From Heligmosomoides polygyrus polygyrus (taxonomy: Eukaryota; Nematoda; Chromadorea; Rhabditida; Heligmosomidae): 64,000 nucleotides of DNA. Below, one piece after another: positions 1 through 11,510 of this stretch (the first letter of the stretch is position 1; each line of letters opens with the position of its first letter). Under the pieces are notes generated by a model. The model saw only the letters and a list, made by a program, of their open reading frames with translations, had not been told where the DNA came from and did no database searches. The stretch lies in the NCBI GenBank assembly GCA_947396885.1, contig OX377202.1, positions 109,634,221-109,698,220 on the forward strand, read 5' to 3'. The position numbers were made by a program, and so were the translations under genes.

Positions 1-1777
1 TTTCTCGGGTCTTCGATCCAGTACAGCCTTGATAGCTCTCCAGCTGGAGAGCGTAGATGTCTGCGGGAGTTGTGACGCCATCCTGCAGAAGCTCCCAGTA
101 TACAACTCCGGAGACCAACCACCAAACCGACGACATCACTTTCTTCTCGTGAACTTTTCCTTTGACGTCCGATTCCGGGTCCTTTCCTGCATCCTCCCAT
201 CTCTTACGTCTACTATGTTTTATCGCGCCTTTCTCGCAATCACGGGACGATTTCGTGGGATATTGTAAAAGAATTTCGCTTAGTGCTTTATCAGATTGTG
301 GCGCTATGCAAACGAAAAACTCCATATCAAAGAGTCATATAGGAAAACTCACATGGCGCTCTTCTCATGTTCCTTTTTTTACTCTTCATATTAATTAATT
401 GTTATTAATTTTTACTCTTCACTTACTCTTCACTTTTAGAGCCAGATTGAAGCGAATCGATCTGCTGTCTGCTCTAGAGATTAAGGATCTTAATTGAAAA
501 GTCATATGCTTAAGGCTAAAGTCAATTATTGCTATTACAGATATGTCGAAGCGGTTTCAGTGGCTCTATTTGCTAATTAGAGGGCAATTCCATGGACAAC
601 CATTAGCAGTTAAGCACTTGCTCTTTTGGCGGCTTTATAAATCTGCTTCCCTCTACTGCTTGGGATCTTAATGAAAACTGTGCTCAGAAATGTCGCTATG
701 TTGCCGTTATACTGTTGTGATATGTCTAGCAGCAAGGTGACCCTAACTTCAGTAACTCCTTTGTTCTGTTTGTTTGTTTGTTCTTCTTCCTAATCCTAGT
801 TAGTTTCTATTTATTTTATGTTTCCCTGTTTTACTTAGTTTATCTGCTTTGTTGGTCTTTAGATATTGTGATATAGGCGCATTGTACTAGGCACAATTGA
901 ACTGTGTTGAACTGAATTGAATCATTGGGACATCCGCAAATTTTCCATGGATTCAAGCGTTCCAGGCCTTTTTCATTAATGTAATCTAGTGTTGCTATGC
1001 TCAGAATGTTAAGTTTATTCTCAGGGGTGTTTAGTGCTGAAGGCTTGTTATCTAATATATTAGTTTTTTTATTATGTTATATTGTACTATTTCTATTTCG
1101 TTACGCTTCCTATGGCAGCTGTCTACCTGGCGTTGATGAATCTCTTGGCTTATGAATTATTTTGAACCCACGTGCTAGGTAAATTACAAACGGCGCTCCA
1201 TGGGGCCACAGGTGTCATGTTCCAATATATTCTATAGTCCGCTTGGAATCGTTCACATACCATTAGAAACCTCTTCTATAGGACTATCTAGGGGACATGC
1301 TCTTCGTTGGCCCTCGCCGACATGTACGCTGCCCGTGTAGGCTGGTTTGCTTAATCTATTTAAGCCAGCAGTCTACAAATTTTAACGGTGGCCTTAAATC
1401 CACCGTCAGGTCTTTTAAAAATTGGTTTTTTTCTTAAACTCCTACATATCCATCCTTCCGCACTAGGCACCTCGTACTCACCCCCTTTTTTTCATCGTCT
1501 TTTGGAGTTTTTTGTCAGTGTTTACATTACTGATATGTGGACGACGCTTGCTTGCATGGAAAATTTGCCTAGATTGCTTGAGAGTGTTCTTCGGTTTTTG
1601 TTTTTATATGGCGCGTCTTATGACGTATTCAATTAATAAATAAATTAATTAATTAATTAACCTCTTGTAGGATGTTATTAACATGCTCTATTTTGTATTG
1701 TTCTTCTCAGACGGCTCGCCTTCACTGGTCGTGTGAGCCCCAACGCAATCGCCATTCGTTTCTTTCTCTCGCAATCG
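1..1777. other. No gene seen
   Basis: I see no convincing exon here. Short open frames lack splice context and recognisable domains. There is simple AT-rich sequence, including TTAA-type runs near 1,635-1,660 (a Pol III-like or microsatellite tract of AATT units), but nothing that supports a gene or a named repeat. Confidence 0.5.
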
Positions 1778-2129
1778 TCACCCATGGTGTTCGTATAGCT
1801 CGACTAGAACGACGATCACATCCGATTCTGAATTAGAATTTGGCAACGAACGCTTTCGATGATTTCGACGAACACATCTAACCATCTCGTTGGAGGTCTT
1901 CCTCAAGGACGCTTGCACCCTGTTGGAATCCACTCCGCTGTACTTCTTGTCCATCGGTCGTCCGTGCTCCGCATGATATGATCGGCCCATCGGTGCTTCA
2001 TCTTCGATGTGTATTCCACCGGGTCTCTTAGTCGTGACATCGTGTGTAAACCGGAACTGTGAAGGCCAGCTCGGTGTAATGGTATTGTGTATTGTATTTG
2101 AACAAAACACAGTTTTGGTTCAACTACCC

Positions 2130-2340
2130 AAGTTAGAGGTAAACTGTGACCGACTGGTGTATGTGTGGACCAACGGACATAAACCGAACCACCGACAATC
2201 TAGCTTATGGTTGACCAAGAGCACGACGTTTTCATCGAACGTGATTGTGTTTCTGAGCCATTTGAAATGGCGCTTTCTGGAGATCAAGGAAGCACAGGCA
2301 TCCATTCGCTGGAGTCTTTGGTCATCTGTCAGTTTGTGAG
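2130..2340 (-). pseudogene. Mariner transposase fragment
   Basis: On the minus strand the translation carries PHKLTDDQRLQRMDACASL followed by ITFDENVVLLVNHKL and CRW. These match the region of mariner (Mos1-like D,D34D) transposases around the first catalytic aspartate, where the family consensus reads VPHEL..QK..R...CL.LL and VTGDEKWV.YVN. The D of FDEN would be the first catalytic residue. The upstream part is cut off by the MITE that begins at 2,350, and the downstream part no longer reads as transposase, so this is a dead fragment. It is an older layer than the two elements to its right. Confidence 0.6.
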
Positions 2341-2349
2341 GCATCCATT

Positions 2350-2502
2350 GACGGAGTGGCGTTCTACCCCCGCCCTTTAAACGAAGGCGTGACAAATGAC
2401 TGCGTCTCCACTATTTCGTAAGGCAGCCACTGGACTCTCAGCAAGCCCAGGGGGTTGGGGGAGGGCAGGCCAGGGGGATGAGGGAGTAGAACGCTCGACT
2501 CC
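2350..2502. mobile_element. MITE family A, copy 1
   Basis: A 153-bp element with terminal inverted repeats: GGAGTGGCGTTCTACCCCC on the left and the inverse of GGGAGTAGAACGCTC on the right. It is closely related to the 155-bp copy at 36,892-37,046. The left flank is GCATCCATT (2,341-2,349). The right flank is GCATC plus TA, whose continuation TT lies beyond the 1,276-bp transposon at 3,786-3,789. This gives a 9-bp target duplication with one mismatch. A 9-bp duplication fits Mutator-like elements, but the superfamily is inference. Confidence 0.7.
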
Positions 2503-2509
2503 GCATCTA

Positions 2510-3785
2510 CAGGGTGGCCCATAAGTCCTGCAACAAAATTAGGAGACCTTATTGGTTGTCTTTTTCCAATTGCAAAAAAACCGCATACCAACAGTTATGT
2601 AGCATATACTTAGTGCTATACTTCTGGAAAGTATCGTGGTTGTAGCTGCTCTTATTACAAAGTAATGCGCTCTCACGTAAAACTACCGAAAATTCTTCTC
2701 TGGCCCGTGTTGGGGCGCTTCCGTTCCGATGTGACTAAATTTCGGAAGATTGGTTGTTGAACAAGCAATATGATGGTATTGTGTAGGGCAGTGCAAAGGC
2801 TTCTCAAGAGTGAACATTGGATGAACGGATCTGAACTACAGTAGAAGAACGCTATTAATTTTCTGATCATACACGAAGCAGCAACCAGCTGGAACAAATT
2901 CAATATTCAGCCGTGTGCGTAATCTATTACTAAGCAATATGTTGTTTCTAGAAAACTACAAGGAAAGCTCTACAAGTCCACAAGTGAGATGAAGACTCAG
3001 CTATGAGGAGAAGAGAGTAGAGGGAAAAATTTGTAAGCGCAGTTGGAGGGCGTCGTTCGAAATGGGTATTCAGCCTCTGCCTCATTTGATGAAAAATTTC
3101 TCAAAGTTGAGCGATTCCAGAAAGGTCAAAATAATAGTGCGTTTAATGCTACCTTTGCGGAAACCTGATGATATAAAAACAACGGCGACGCATGGTAAGT
3201 TTTTGTCACACACGATTTTCCAAAATGTCTCCCCGCACTCCATAGGTTTTTGTGTAAAAATAGTGAAAATCAATAAAAATGTTCGTTTGATAGGAACGAA
3301 AACCTAACACCATATATTAGAAACTTAATCGCGCTGTTTAAAGGCAAAATGCACATTCTGGTAAAGCGATTCCTGTAACAGCAAAAGAAAACGACGTGGT
3401 AGCGGTTCTCAGTCCATCTGCAAAATATTGCACCTGCGAAAGACTAGCTGTGAAAATCCTAAATCTTTAGATTTTCAATCTTTGTTTATTAACCATCTTT
3501 AAAAAAATGTCTTGCTCTATAAAGCCTGGGAAAACTATTGTTCAATATCTTCTTTGGAACGAATAAGAAGTAAAACTCCGTAAGAGGGGCTGCGACGTGA
3601 GCTGCAAAGCAACCCACACGGTCTGAAGGCTCTTATCAATCCAGGAGTGGTCCCTTATGAATAATACCGCTCCACCATAATCTACAAACCATGGGTAAAC
3701 AAGGTTTAAAAATGTACCAAACTTAGTGCATTCTTAGCCTTTTTATACGCCTATGTTTTTGTTGCAGGACTTATGGGCCACCCTG
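2510..3785 (+). mobile_element. 1,276-bp TA-flanked mariner-like element, copy 1
   Basis: The element begins CAGGGTGGCCCATAAGTCCT and ends with the inverse (AGGACTTATGGGCCACCCTG), each flanked by TA. This is a Tc1/mariner-type end and target duplication. A copy of exactly the same length lies inverted at 54,850-56,125. Internally a short frame at 3,062-3,307 reads MGIQPLPHLMKNFSKL and has an equivalent in the other copy, but no DDE/D catalytic region is recognisable, so the element looks non-autonomous. It sits in the right-hand target duplication of the neighbouring MITE, so it inserted later. Confidence 0.8.
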
Positions 3786-3787
3786 TA

Positions 3788-4708
3788 TTTGCTGTACGTT
3801 GCAACTTCTTCGAGTGCTCGAAGATGGCGGTCCACCGTTATGTGGCTGCAACCCAGCCTTCTTGCCCGGGGCAGACATAACTCCAACGCCGCGCGAACCC
3901 CCTGGCGTCGCGCACGGTGCGCGTCGAAATTGGACGAGTTGTCGCGGTCCGATGCTTCCGACGGCTAGAAACGCTTCCTACGACATGCGGCACGCTTTTG
4001 CCTTATTTCAACGTTTCTTGGAGATGGTATATGAATGTGGTTTCAGCAGGACGATCAGCGACAGTTTATACAGGAATGTTGGTCATGTGGATGGTTTCTA
4101 GCGTCAGTATTTGCCATCTACAACCTTTTCGATCAATTTTTACCCGTGATTATGGTTATACTACGGAAAACCTCACTATCACCCATTTGAATATCAATTG
4201 TCCTACTGCAGACTGTTGCCTACCACATTTTGTGGGATCTTAAGTTCCCTGCTAGAACTAAAACACTGAGAACATTTCGTGCTCTGCGGCTAACCCTGCG
4301 TCACCGAGCGCATGTCCGCGTTTCAGCGCCGCGACGTCGCACGCGGCCAGCGAGCGGCGTCGCGTTGGAGTTAGGTCCTGGAGCCCTTCTTGCCACATCC
4401 CTGGTATTCGATGTAGGATCGGATTTGAAAAGGTCTCTGAGAGTCTCATCACTAACCCCCCACTGAACCTCCCGACTTCGTGTCATCTTCCAAACTGCGG
4501 TCCCCTTGCTTAAAGCGGAGAAGGCATCACATGCAGGTTTTTTGTGAAGACTGTCGTTAATGACTCACGAAACTCGCTATAAAAGCAGCCGTTAGGGCGT
4601 CCGGGCAGAGTCCGGAATGAACGGCGACACGCTCCGCTCGGACTTCGCAATCTCACTCTTCGTAACCGTATGCCATCAAATAAGATTTGATATGTCGTGT
4701 GTGACTTG
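3788..4708. other. GC-rich stretch, no gene recognised
   Basis: Between about 3,850 and 4,480 the sequence is GC- and CpG-rich compared with its neighbours, and several frames stay open on both strands. None shows a domain, codon periodicity that I can judge, or good splice sites in phase. It may be an old repeat or a diverged exon. I make no functional call. Confidence 0.35.
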
Positions 4709-4710
4709 TG

Positions 4711-5092
4711 AGAGTAGTAAGAATAAATTATTATAATAAACCATGCACTTGACGAGGTAACGAACCACCGTATGCTCCTACAATTAAAACAGAGATCACC
4801 TTTTCGCCATATCTGCTGCAAATATATCAGCAGGCTTCTGCTGCTGAGTGACCTCCATCAGACAGTGTCGAAGGTGGTTGCGGTCATAAGCCATAATTAG
4901 CCACAGATGTTGCCTTGTGTAAATCGCAGTCTTGTATAGTAACCAAAAGACACTCCAGAACATTCTCACAATCCAACCTGTCACGTGGCTCAGGAGAAGC
5001 TGAGTCACGTTTTGTCGAGGAAGGTGGACAGAGTAGTAAGAATAAATCATTATAGTAAACCGTGCACTTGAAGAGGTAACGAACCACCGTAT
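4711..5092 (+). repeat. Pair of 63-bp direct repeats
   Basis: 4,711-4,773 and 5,030-5,092 are near-identical, both running from AGAGTAGTAAGAATAAAT to GGTAACGAACCACCGTAT with about five differences. They are about 320 bp apart. They could be the ends of a small degenerate element or a local duplication. No gene is seen between them. Confidence 0.7.
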
Positions 5093-6160
5093 TCTGATAA
5101 ATCTGATAAATTACAATTAGGCCCGACAAGATAACCTGCTTGTGGTTTGTAGTGCAAGCTTTTTGCCCCTCCGCCGCCATTTTTCAAGGTTGTAGAGGGC
5201 TGCTGCAACGTCGTTTGCTAATCCATCATCTGTCAATGCTACGAAGCGGCATAGGAAAGTTTCACGCTGATGGATGACCCACTGAAAACGCTGCACCCTA
5301 GGGACCAGTGCACTCATACTAGAGTAGTGGCACCAGCAGCATCGGAGGGCAATGTATTGGTTGTTGTTCAGCGTCAAAAGGCTGCTATTCAGAGGCCTCC
5401 GTGGAAATGGCTCTGTTTTGGTGAACGCCTAGGCTTTGGAGAGCTTCTTCCAGCGATAGAGCCCTTATTTTCTCGTACCAGCACTGGTGCCACCCGCAGC
5501 CTTCTTGAAGATTATTCCCCTTTGGCCTTTGCATTTTGAATTTTTATTTAAATACTAGCGGATTTATTTATTTATAGAAATATACCATTTTCATATCAAA
5601 TGGGACGCTCTTCTAAGCAAACCTTAAGATTTTTGAATGCGAGTCAAACTCTTACAAATCGAAGTGACATTCAGGCAGGTTACAGACTCAATAAAATGGT
5701 TTGGATGATTTTTTGATCAAGGAAAATTTGGTATAACTTTCTTTGAAATTTTTCGTGAGTGCCAATAAATTGGTGTAGCAATTTTATAAAATGTTTGTTT
5801 AAAAAAATACTAAATTAAAATTTATCTTCAAGCACAGCAAAGAAGCAAGCATAACGAATTCAAAAAATCAGATCGCGCCATGCAAATCGAAAAACTCGTC
5901 TTATTTTATTGACAGTTCTGTTCGTCCAAAAAGTTTTGTATAATTTTTCTTGAAATTTTTGAAGTGTGACAACAAGTGTGAAGATTTATTTATTTCTTAA
6001 GAAAAATAATAATTTAAGAATTGTTTTTAAACTCAGCAATAAAACCATCATATAGCGTATTAACAGATCAGATCGCGTCACGCACTCGAAAAGCTAGTAG
6101 CGATTTTTATTTGATTGATAGTGTAAGTAATGCTTACATGGACCGTGAAAACGATTATAT
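5093..6160. other. AT-rich intergenic sequence
   Basis: No gene is supported. From about 5,540 the sequence is AT-rich with weak internal similarity: an AATTTTTGAAGTG-like phrase and a motif around CAGATCGCG occur at about 5,868 and 6,066, suggesting decayed duplicated repeats. Confidence 0.4.
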
Positions 6161-6163
6161 GAG

Positions 6164-6446
6164 TTGTCATAACGATGTTTTGTTGCGATCAAAACTTCTA
6201 GCGCCAGGCGGGACTCGAACCCGCACCTCCCTTTAACCGGGCGGGAATGCTCTACTCCAATACACCACCGGCGCTGTTTGATCGAACGCTGATCGGTTCC
6301 ACGAGGTGTGGGTGGATGTTGCGTTCGATCAAACAGCGCCGGTGGTGTAATGGCGTAGAGCATTCCCGCCCGGTCAGAGGGAGGTGCGGGTTCGAGTCCC
6401 GCCTGGCGCTAGAAGTTTTGATCGCAACAAAACGTCGTTATGACAG
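6164..6446. repeat. Inverted dimer of tRNA-derived SINE family 2
   Basis: Two arms of about 126 bp (6,164-6,289 and 6,321-6,446) are reverse complements with few mismatches, separated by about 31 bp. Each arm holds a whole tRNA-like head plus the start of the tail beginning AGAAGTTTTGATCGCAACAA. Single-stranded DNA or RNA from here would fold into a long hairpin. The same family forms an even tighter palindrome at 9,740-9,864. Confidence 0.85.
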
Positions 6447-6506
6447 CTCAGAATCTCGATACCAGCCACTTGAGGTTCAAAGAAACTGATTTGAGTCGAT
6501 TATATG
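6336..6506 (+). mobile_element. tRNA-derived SINE family 2, copy 1
   Basis: The head (6,336-6,411) folds like a tRNA: acceptor strands GCGCCGG and CTGGCGC pair, the T arm is GCGGG-TTCGAGT-CCCGC, and GGTTCGAGTCC is a perfect Pol III B box. TGGTGTAATGG resembles an A box. The anticodon arm is imperfect and residue 33 is not T, so I call a tRNA-derived SINE head rather than a working tRNA. The tail (AGAAGTTTTGATCGCAACAA, then CTCGATACCAGCC and AAAGAAACTGATTTGAGT) recurs at 9,833 and 11,411, which shows that this is a dispersed family. Confidence 0.7.
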
Positions 6507-6509
6507 AGT

Positions 6510-7040
6510 GTTTCTTACAATTGTTCTTGTTGTACCACTTACAAGTGTAAAACTCTATGCAAGCAGAAATTTTGCTTTCAATCGAATAAAAATCGCAACG
6601 CCTTGGATGGGGGCATGGTGCAACCACTTTTCTAAAAAAAATGGCTGCCTTTCTGTTTTTTTTAAACAAGGTTCAAACCATTATTTTCCTCAAAAACACA
6701 TTTTTTATAAAATATCACAAATGTGTCCACTTACTGGAAAGCGAACTGAAAACAAAGTTTTAATAAAATTCTCCTTGAAGAAAAAAAATATTCTAACCTT
6801 TTTGGAGAATCTCTATGTTAATGTAGAAGAAGCCATTTTGATTTGGAAAAGTTCGCCTTAATTTTAAAAGTCTTAGGCCAGCTCAATAGTGTGCTATTTA
6901 ATTTGAAGGGTGTCCAATCAGACGTAAAAATGGTATTTAATATTGTTTTATTGTTTATTTGTTTGTTTATTTCTAATTTTATCTTTGGAAGCTGATTGTT
7001 CTCGGTGCATGTCTGCTACTCGTGGCAAAAGGAAGACCTT
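6510..7040. other. AT-rich sequence, no gene seen
   Basis: A 117-codon frame at 6,508-6,861 is lysine- and phenylalanine-rich and reflects AT-rich composition. It has no recognisable domain, and I treat it as chance. Confidence 0.45.
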
Positions 7041-7222
7041 GGTCCATGTCGCGAATCTGAGCAGCAGGGGTGGTGAGAGCGCGCTGGCCAATCATAACCA
7101 ATTAGAGCAACGGCTAAACACGCACCACTACAACATATCTGAATGGCGCACCCATTCGATGTGGCTTGATTGGCTGGCGCACTCCCACCAGTCAATGCTG
7201 CCCGCATTCGCGACTAGTACCA
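7041..7222. mobile_element. CCAAT-rich MITE (family B)
   Basis: The ends are GGTCCATGTCGCGAA and the inverse, TTCGCGACTAGTACC. The interior has the family signature: GCCAATCA and ACCAATTAGAGCA on one side and GATTGGCTGGCGC, an inverted CCAAT, on the other. The family recurs at least ten times in this window. Confidence 0.75.
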
Positions 7223-7654
7223 AGCCCGGTAACGGCGAGCGAAAAAGCGCAAAGCCAATCCTTTCTCCAGCGGGCAATGTCTGATGATGAATGCGTAGTT
7301 GTTCCATCGAATCGAAACATTCCATCAAATTCGCTGAATCTCTTATCGTGGCTGTGATTTACACCGCCAGTGCATGGGAAAGAATCGCCGCTTCGGCCGG
7401 CCGACGTGGACCCTTGGGAGCAGTCATCGGAGGATGGGAGGCGGCGCGGAGAGTACGTCCATCTTACTCGCCGATGCGGGATTAATGTCGTTGGTAACGG
7501 CGAGCGAAAAAGCGGCAAACGAGCACCTTCTCGAGTGCAATCGGCGTTGATTCACATCCTTCTGGAATCTACTCGTCGCTGATTGGCGTGGTAGCTCACT
7601 TCGAGTAACCTTGTGGCTAGCTCTCTTGCGCCTGTAGCATTCGTCAGATCTGTC

Positions 7655-9320
7655 TTCATCTTCATCATCGTCATCAGATGCCTATTCTCCTTGTTCTTCT
7701 CTTGTTCTTGTTGTTCTTCTTCCCGTTTTTCTTTTTTTCTTCCTCGTTTTTCTTTTTCTTCTTCCCCGTTCTTCTTCTTTTTCGACGTTGTCACCTGTTC
7801 CTCCCCTCTGCTTTCTCATATTCATCATCCTCGTCATCGTCTTTTTTTCCTTTGATTTTCTATTTCTCTCGTCTCTGCTATTATTTTTCTTTCCCTTAAT
7901 CATTACCTATTCGTATTTCTCTTTTTTCTTCTTCTCCATTCTCTTTTCTTTCGCTTCTTCCTCTTTTTTTTCAGCGCGATCACTTTGTTCTTTCATTGTT
8001 TTGTATTCGTAATCCTCGTTTACGTCATCGCTTTCTTATTCCCTTTCGTGACCTACTAAATTTTTTCTTTGTTTCTGTTCTTCATATCTTTTCATCTATC
8101 CGTATCTCTCTCCCTCTTTCTAATCCTTTTCGCCAATTTCCCTACTTACTTCTCATTCTTTATCTTCTGCTTCTTCCACTCTAGTTCCACCTTTTTTGTC
8201 GTCCTTATCTTTTTCTTTATCCTTCTATCTTCTGTCCTTCATTCATTCAATCTTCGACCCTTTTCTTCCGTCTCCTTCCTTCCCTTTGTTTTCTTTCCTT
8301 CATCTTCCTCCACCTCTTCACCCTTTTTGTCTTCCATCTTCTTTCGTCTTCGTATTCTTCTTTTCCTTATTCCTCGTTTTTTCTTATTCGTCTACCTTTT
8401 TTTTTCTCTTTTTCTTCCCTCTCTCATTTTATTCACTCCTTTCCTCGACCTTCTTTTTTTTACTTTTCCTTTATTCTTTTTTCCATCTCTATTTCTTTCA
8501 CCTTTATCTTCTCTCTTTTATATTTTCTTCTTCTCTGATCTTCCTTGGGTTTTTTCCTCACACACCTTTCCTTTGCTCATTTATTCTTTTCTCTGCTTTT
8601 TCTTTGCTTTTTCCTTTTTTGCTCTTTACTTCGTTTGGTCTTCTTTCTTTTTCCTCGTATTTTTTATCTCCTCCTTTTTTCTTTTCTGTTTTCCGTCTTT
8701 TTGTCTTTGTGGTCGTCGTCTTCTTATCCGTTCTTTCCTTATTCTTCTACTTATCCACATCTATCAACTACCTACATGTAGCCCATTCTCTTCCTATTCA
8801 CCGTCCAATATTTTTCCTATTTTTCTTTTTTTCTATTTTTTTGTAGACGTGGTCTTTTTTTCATCCTTTCCATTGTTTCCTTATCTACATATTTTGCTTC
8901 TTCTTTTACTTCTGTTTTATCTTTTTTATATCATTCATTTCTTTCGTCTGCTTCCCTTCTCCTTTTGCATTCCTGTTTATTTTTACCTACATTTCTTTCT
9001 TCATCTTCTTCTTCATTTTCGTTTTTGTCGTTTTTCTTCCTCGTTGGGATTATCATAGCAGTCATCCTCTTCTTCCTTACCATCACCTTCTTCATCATCT
9101 TTCACCTTCCTCATTGAGTCGTTTTCTTCTTAACTGTCGTTGCCTTCTTCTTCCGTTCTTTTTGCTATCTTCATCCTCTCTTCTCCTATGTCTTCGTTTT
9201 CTTAGTGGTCGTCATCGTCTCCATCTTGCTTTTCCCTTTCTTCTTTCTTTTCTTATCTTTTTCTGCCTTTCTTGTTTTTTCTTTCTTCTTTTTCTTCTTT
9301 CTTTTTCCTTCATTCATTTA
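7655..9320. repeat. 1.7-kb polypyrimidine tract
   Basis: The plus strand is almost pure C and T (CTTCTTTTTC-type runs) for about 1.66 kb, and a second block lies at about 9,525-9,650. Long open frames here (329 codons at 8,069-9,058) are rich in Phe, Ser, Leu and Pro only because pyrimidine-only sequence lacks stop codons. They are not genes. The tract is a homopurine-homopyrimidine duplex with triplex potential. Interruptions show that it has been diverging by point mutation. Confidence 0.85.
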
Positions 9321-9739
9321 GTTAATTATTTATTTTTTATACATGGAAATCCATACAACAAAGCAGAAAACTAATAAGAGAACCTAGCGAAGGCAGGAAT
9401 ACGTATGAAACGAAGACACGGCGATGAATAGAAATGGTGAAAACATAAAACGATTAACATCTAGACACGCTCTGAAGATAGCGATATAGATATAGACAGA
9501 TTTATCCTCTATTTCGACTTCTGGCTTTTCATCACCGTTTTGGTCTTCATCCTTCTTTCCATCTTTTTGTGGCTTTTCGTCTTATTCTTCATACCGTTCT
9601 TTTACGTTCTTTTCTTCTTTTTTCTTCCCCGTCATCACCAACATATTCTTATTTATTCATGTTGTCATTTGTCTTCGGGATCGAAATGTGCAGGACGTGA
9701 TCCGTCACCTTCTTTCTGAAGTTAAACTACTATGTTCAC

Positions 9740-9915
9740 CTGTCACAACGATGTCTTGTTGCGATCAAAACTTCTAGCGCTAGGCGGGACTCGAACCCCT
9801 GGTGCGGGTTCGAGTCCCGCCTGGCGCTAGAAGTTTTGATCGCAACAAGACATCGTTGTGACAGCTTACAACCTCGATACCAGCCAATTGAGGCTTAAAG
9901 AAACTGATTTGAATT
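9740..9915. repeat. Near-perfect SINE-2 palindrome
   Basis: 9,740-9,799 and 9,805-9,864 are reverse complements over about 60 bp with essentially one mismatch and a spacer of about 5 bp. Each arm is the last part of the SINE-2 head (B box TTCGAGTCCCGCC) plus the tail start. The ordinary SINE-2 tail continues to about 9,915 on the right only. It is a head-to-head truncated dimer. Confidence 0.85.
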
Positions 9916-11340
9916 GTTACTATGTTTACCGTTGAATAAATATTCGATATGTATTCAATATCCGAAGACATGAAGACCTAGTACAAATTTCTCATTCGTC
10001 AAGTGTATTAGATGGGATCGCAGGTTTTATGAAGGTTTCCTGATAAGTACAGGCCTTGTGTGAAGCCGAATCCCCCGAAGTAATGAAATTTCTCGAAATC
10101 AAAGTACGTTCTTTGACATGGCCTCATCATTCGTCATCTGCTGCCTTCATTCTTCCCATGAAACTAGACCTGATCTTCTTGGTTTTACTGAAATTTGTCC
10201 ATTTTCTTAGCTTCTTAATTAAGATAAAATAAAAAATAAAGAAAGTTGTTATTATGTTGTTATAAGTGGTGCTATATTATTTAGAAAATTATATTCTATT
10301 GAAAAAATGTGTTACATTTATATTTACTTAATGTTTTTATTTCATTTTACAAAAAAAAAAATTCTAGATCTGCAACGACCCCTTGTTTCTGTGTAGGACT
10401 TTTCAACTAGAAACTCTGTACTACATTCCTCCGAAAATGCATCTTCCTCATCGGGAAAAGTCCTTTCAGATGTCCAGTCTCAGAAGCCCAAGTAGTTCAT
10501 CTGAAGGCGAGTTTCTCCTGGCGGCTGCGGCTTAATGACATTAAATGCCTAATGGGGTAGACGACCAAATGAGCGGTGAAGTTAGTCGGAGGCCGTAGAA
10601 GCGGTCCACCAGCGGAGCAATTGATCCTCCTCCTCCCAGTCGTCACTACAATTAGCGCCACCTCTGTTGCTTTAATTTCGGCTCGAGCCAGGCTAATCCG
10701 CTCTTCGTCCCGCTTTTTTCCTCGATTCGGAATCGTCTATACTTCTATAGTATTTCAGAGGAATATGTGTGACATATTGCAGCACTATGGACCGTTGTTT
10801 CGAAGCTGTTGAAAATTTTCGTTCAAAATAATTTGAATTTGCTTAAAAAACGTGGCAAAAAATCGTCGAGTGACTACCATTTTCTGAACTCAAAATCTTG
10901 TCGCTGAGTATCGCTTTTATGCAACAACACATTGATAATGAGCTCTATGTTAATAGTGATCTTGATCTCCTACGTTTTTTCCGTTCAATTGAATTTTTTT
11001 ACTAATTCGATCAATAAAGTCGGGAAGGATTATATTGTATTTCTGATGTTGTTAAAAGTTTTGTTTCGTTCGTTTAGAGCGCACCTATGGGTCAATAATA
11101 AATAAATAAATAAATAAATAAGAAAGTTCTATCAAAATTATAACTATGGAAAAGTATAAATATAAATGAAATTCAAATTACATCGAATCCGTTGGTTGTT
11201 ACTGCGAGTATCGAATGGAGGTTGCGTTTGGCGCTGCAGCGGGTAGCATTGTGCCCGGAAAGCTCCTGGTGTGGATTGGAGTCCCGCCTTGAGTAAGAGT
11301 TTTAATCTTGACTGAATATCCTTCTGAGAACTTGCATTAA
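9916..11340. other. Intergenic, no gene seen
   Basis: No splice-supported frame or recognised domain. There is an AT-rich block at 10,200-10,370 and an (AAAT)n microsatellite at about 11,097-11,122. Confidence 0.45.
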
Positions 11341-11343
11341 AAG

Positions 11344-11510
11344 GAGTTTGGTGGTATAATGGCGTAAAGCATTCCCGCCCAATAAGCAGGAGGTGCAGGA
11401 GGTGTCCCGTCTGGCGCCAGAGTTTTGATCGCAACAAAATATCGTTATTGATAGCTTACAACCTCGATACCAGCCATTTGAGGCTTAAGGAAATTGAATT
11501 GAGTCATTTA
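11344..11510 (+). mobile_element. tRNA-derived SINE family 2, diverged copy
   Basis: It has the head GGTGGTATAATGGCGTAAAGC followed by AGGTGTCCCGTCTGGCGCCAG, where the B box is decayed. The diagnostic tail follows (TTTTGATCGCAACAAAATATCG, CTCGATACCAGCCATTTGAGG). Position and order match the copy at 6,336. Confidence 0.65.

Noticed and set aside
4258..4486. Exon on the minus strand
   Set aside because: Open in two frames because of GC-rich sequence; no donor/acceptor pair in phase and no known motif.
6336..6411. Functional tRNA gene
   Set aside because: Anticodon stem has a mismatch, residue 33 is not T, and the sequence continues into a dispersed SINE tail.
7613..7903. Arg/Lys/Glu-rich minus-strand frames
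   Set aside because: Complement of the pyrimidine tract (purine-only codons), not a coiled-coil gene.
8069..9058. 329-codon open frame
   Set aside because: It lies entirely in the polypyrimidine tract; absence of stops follows from base composition and the protein would be only Phe, Ser, Leu, Pro and a few others.
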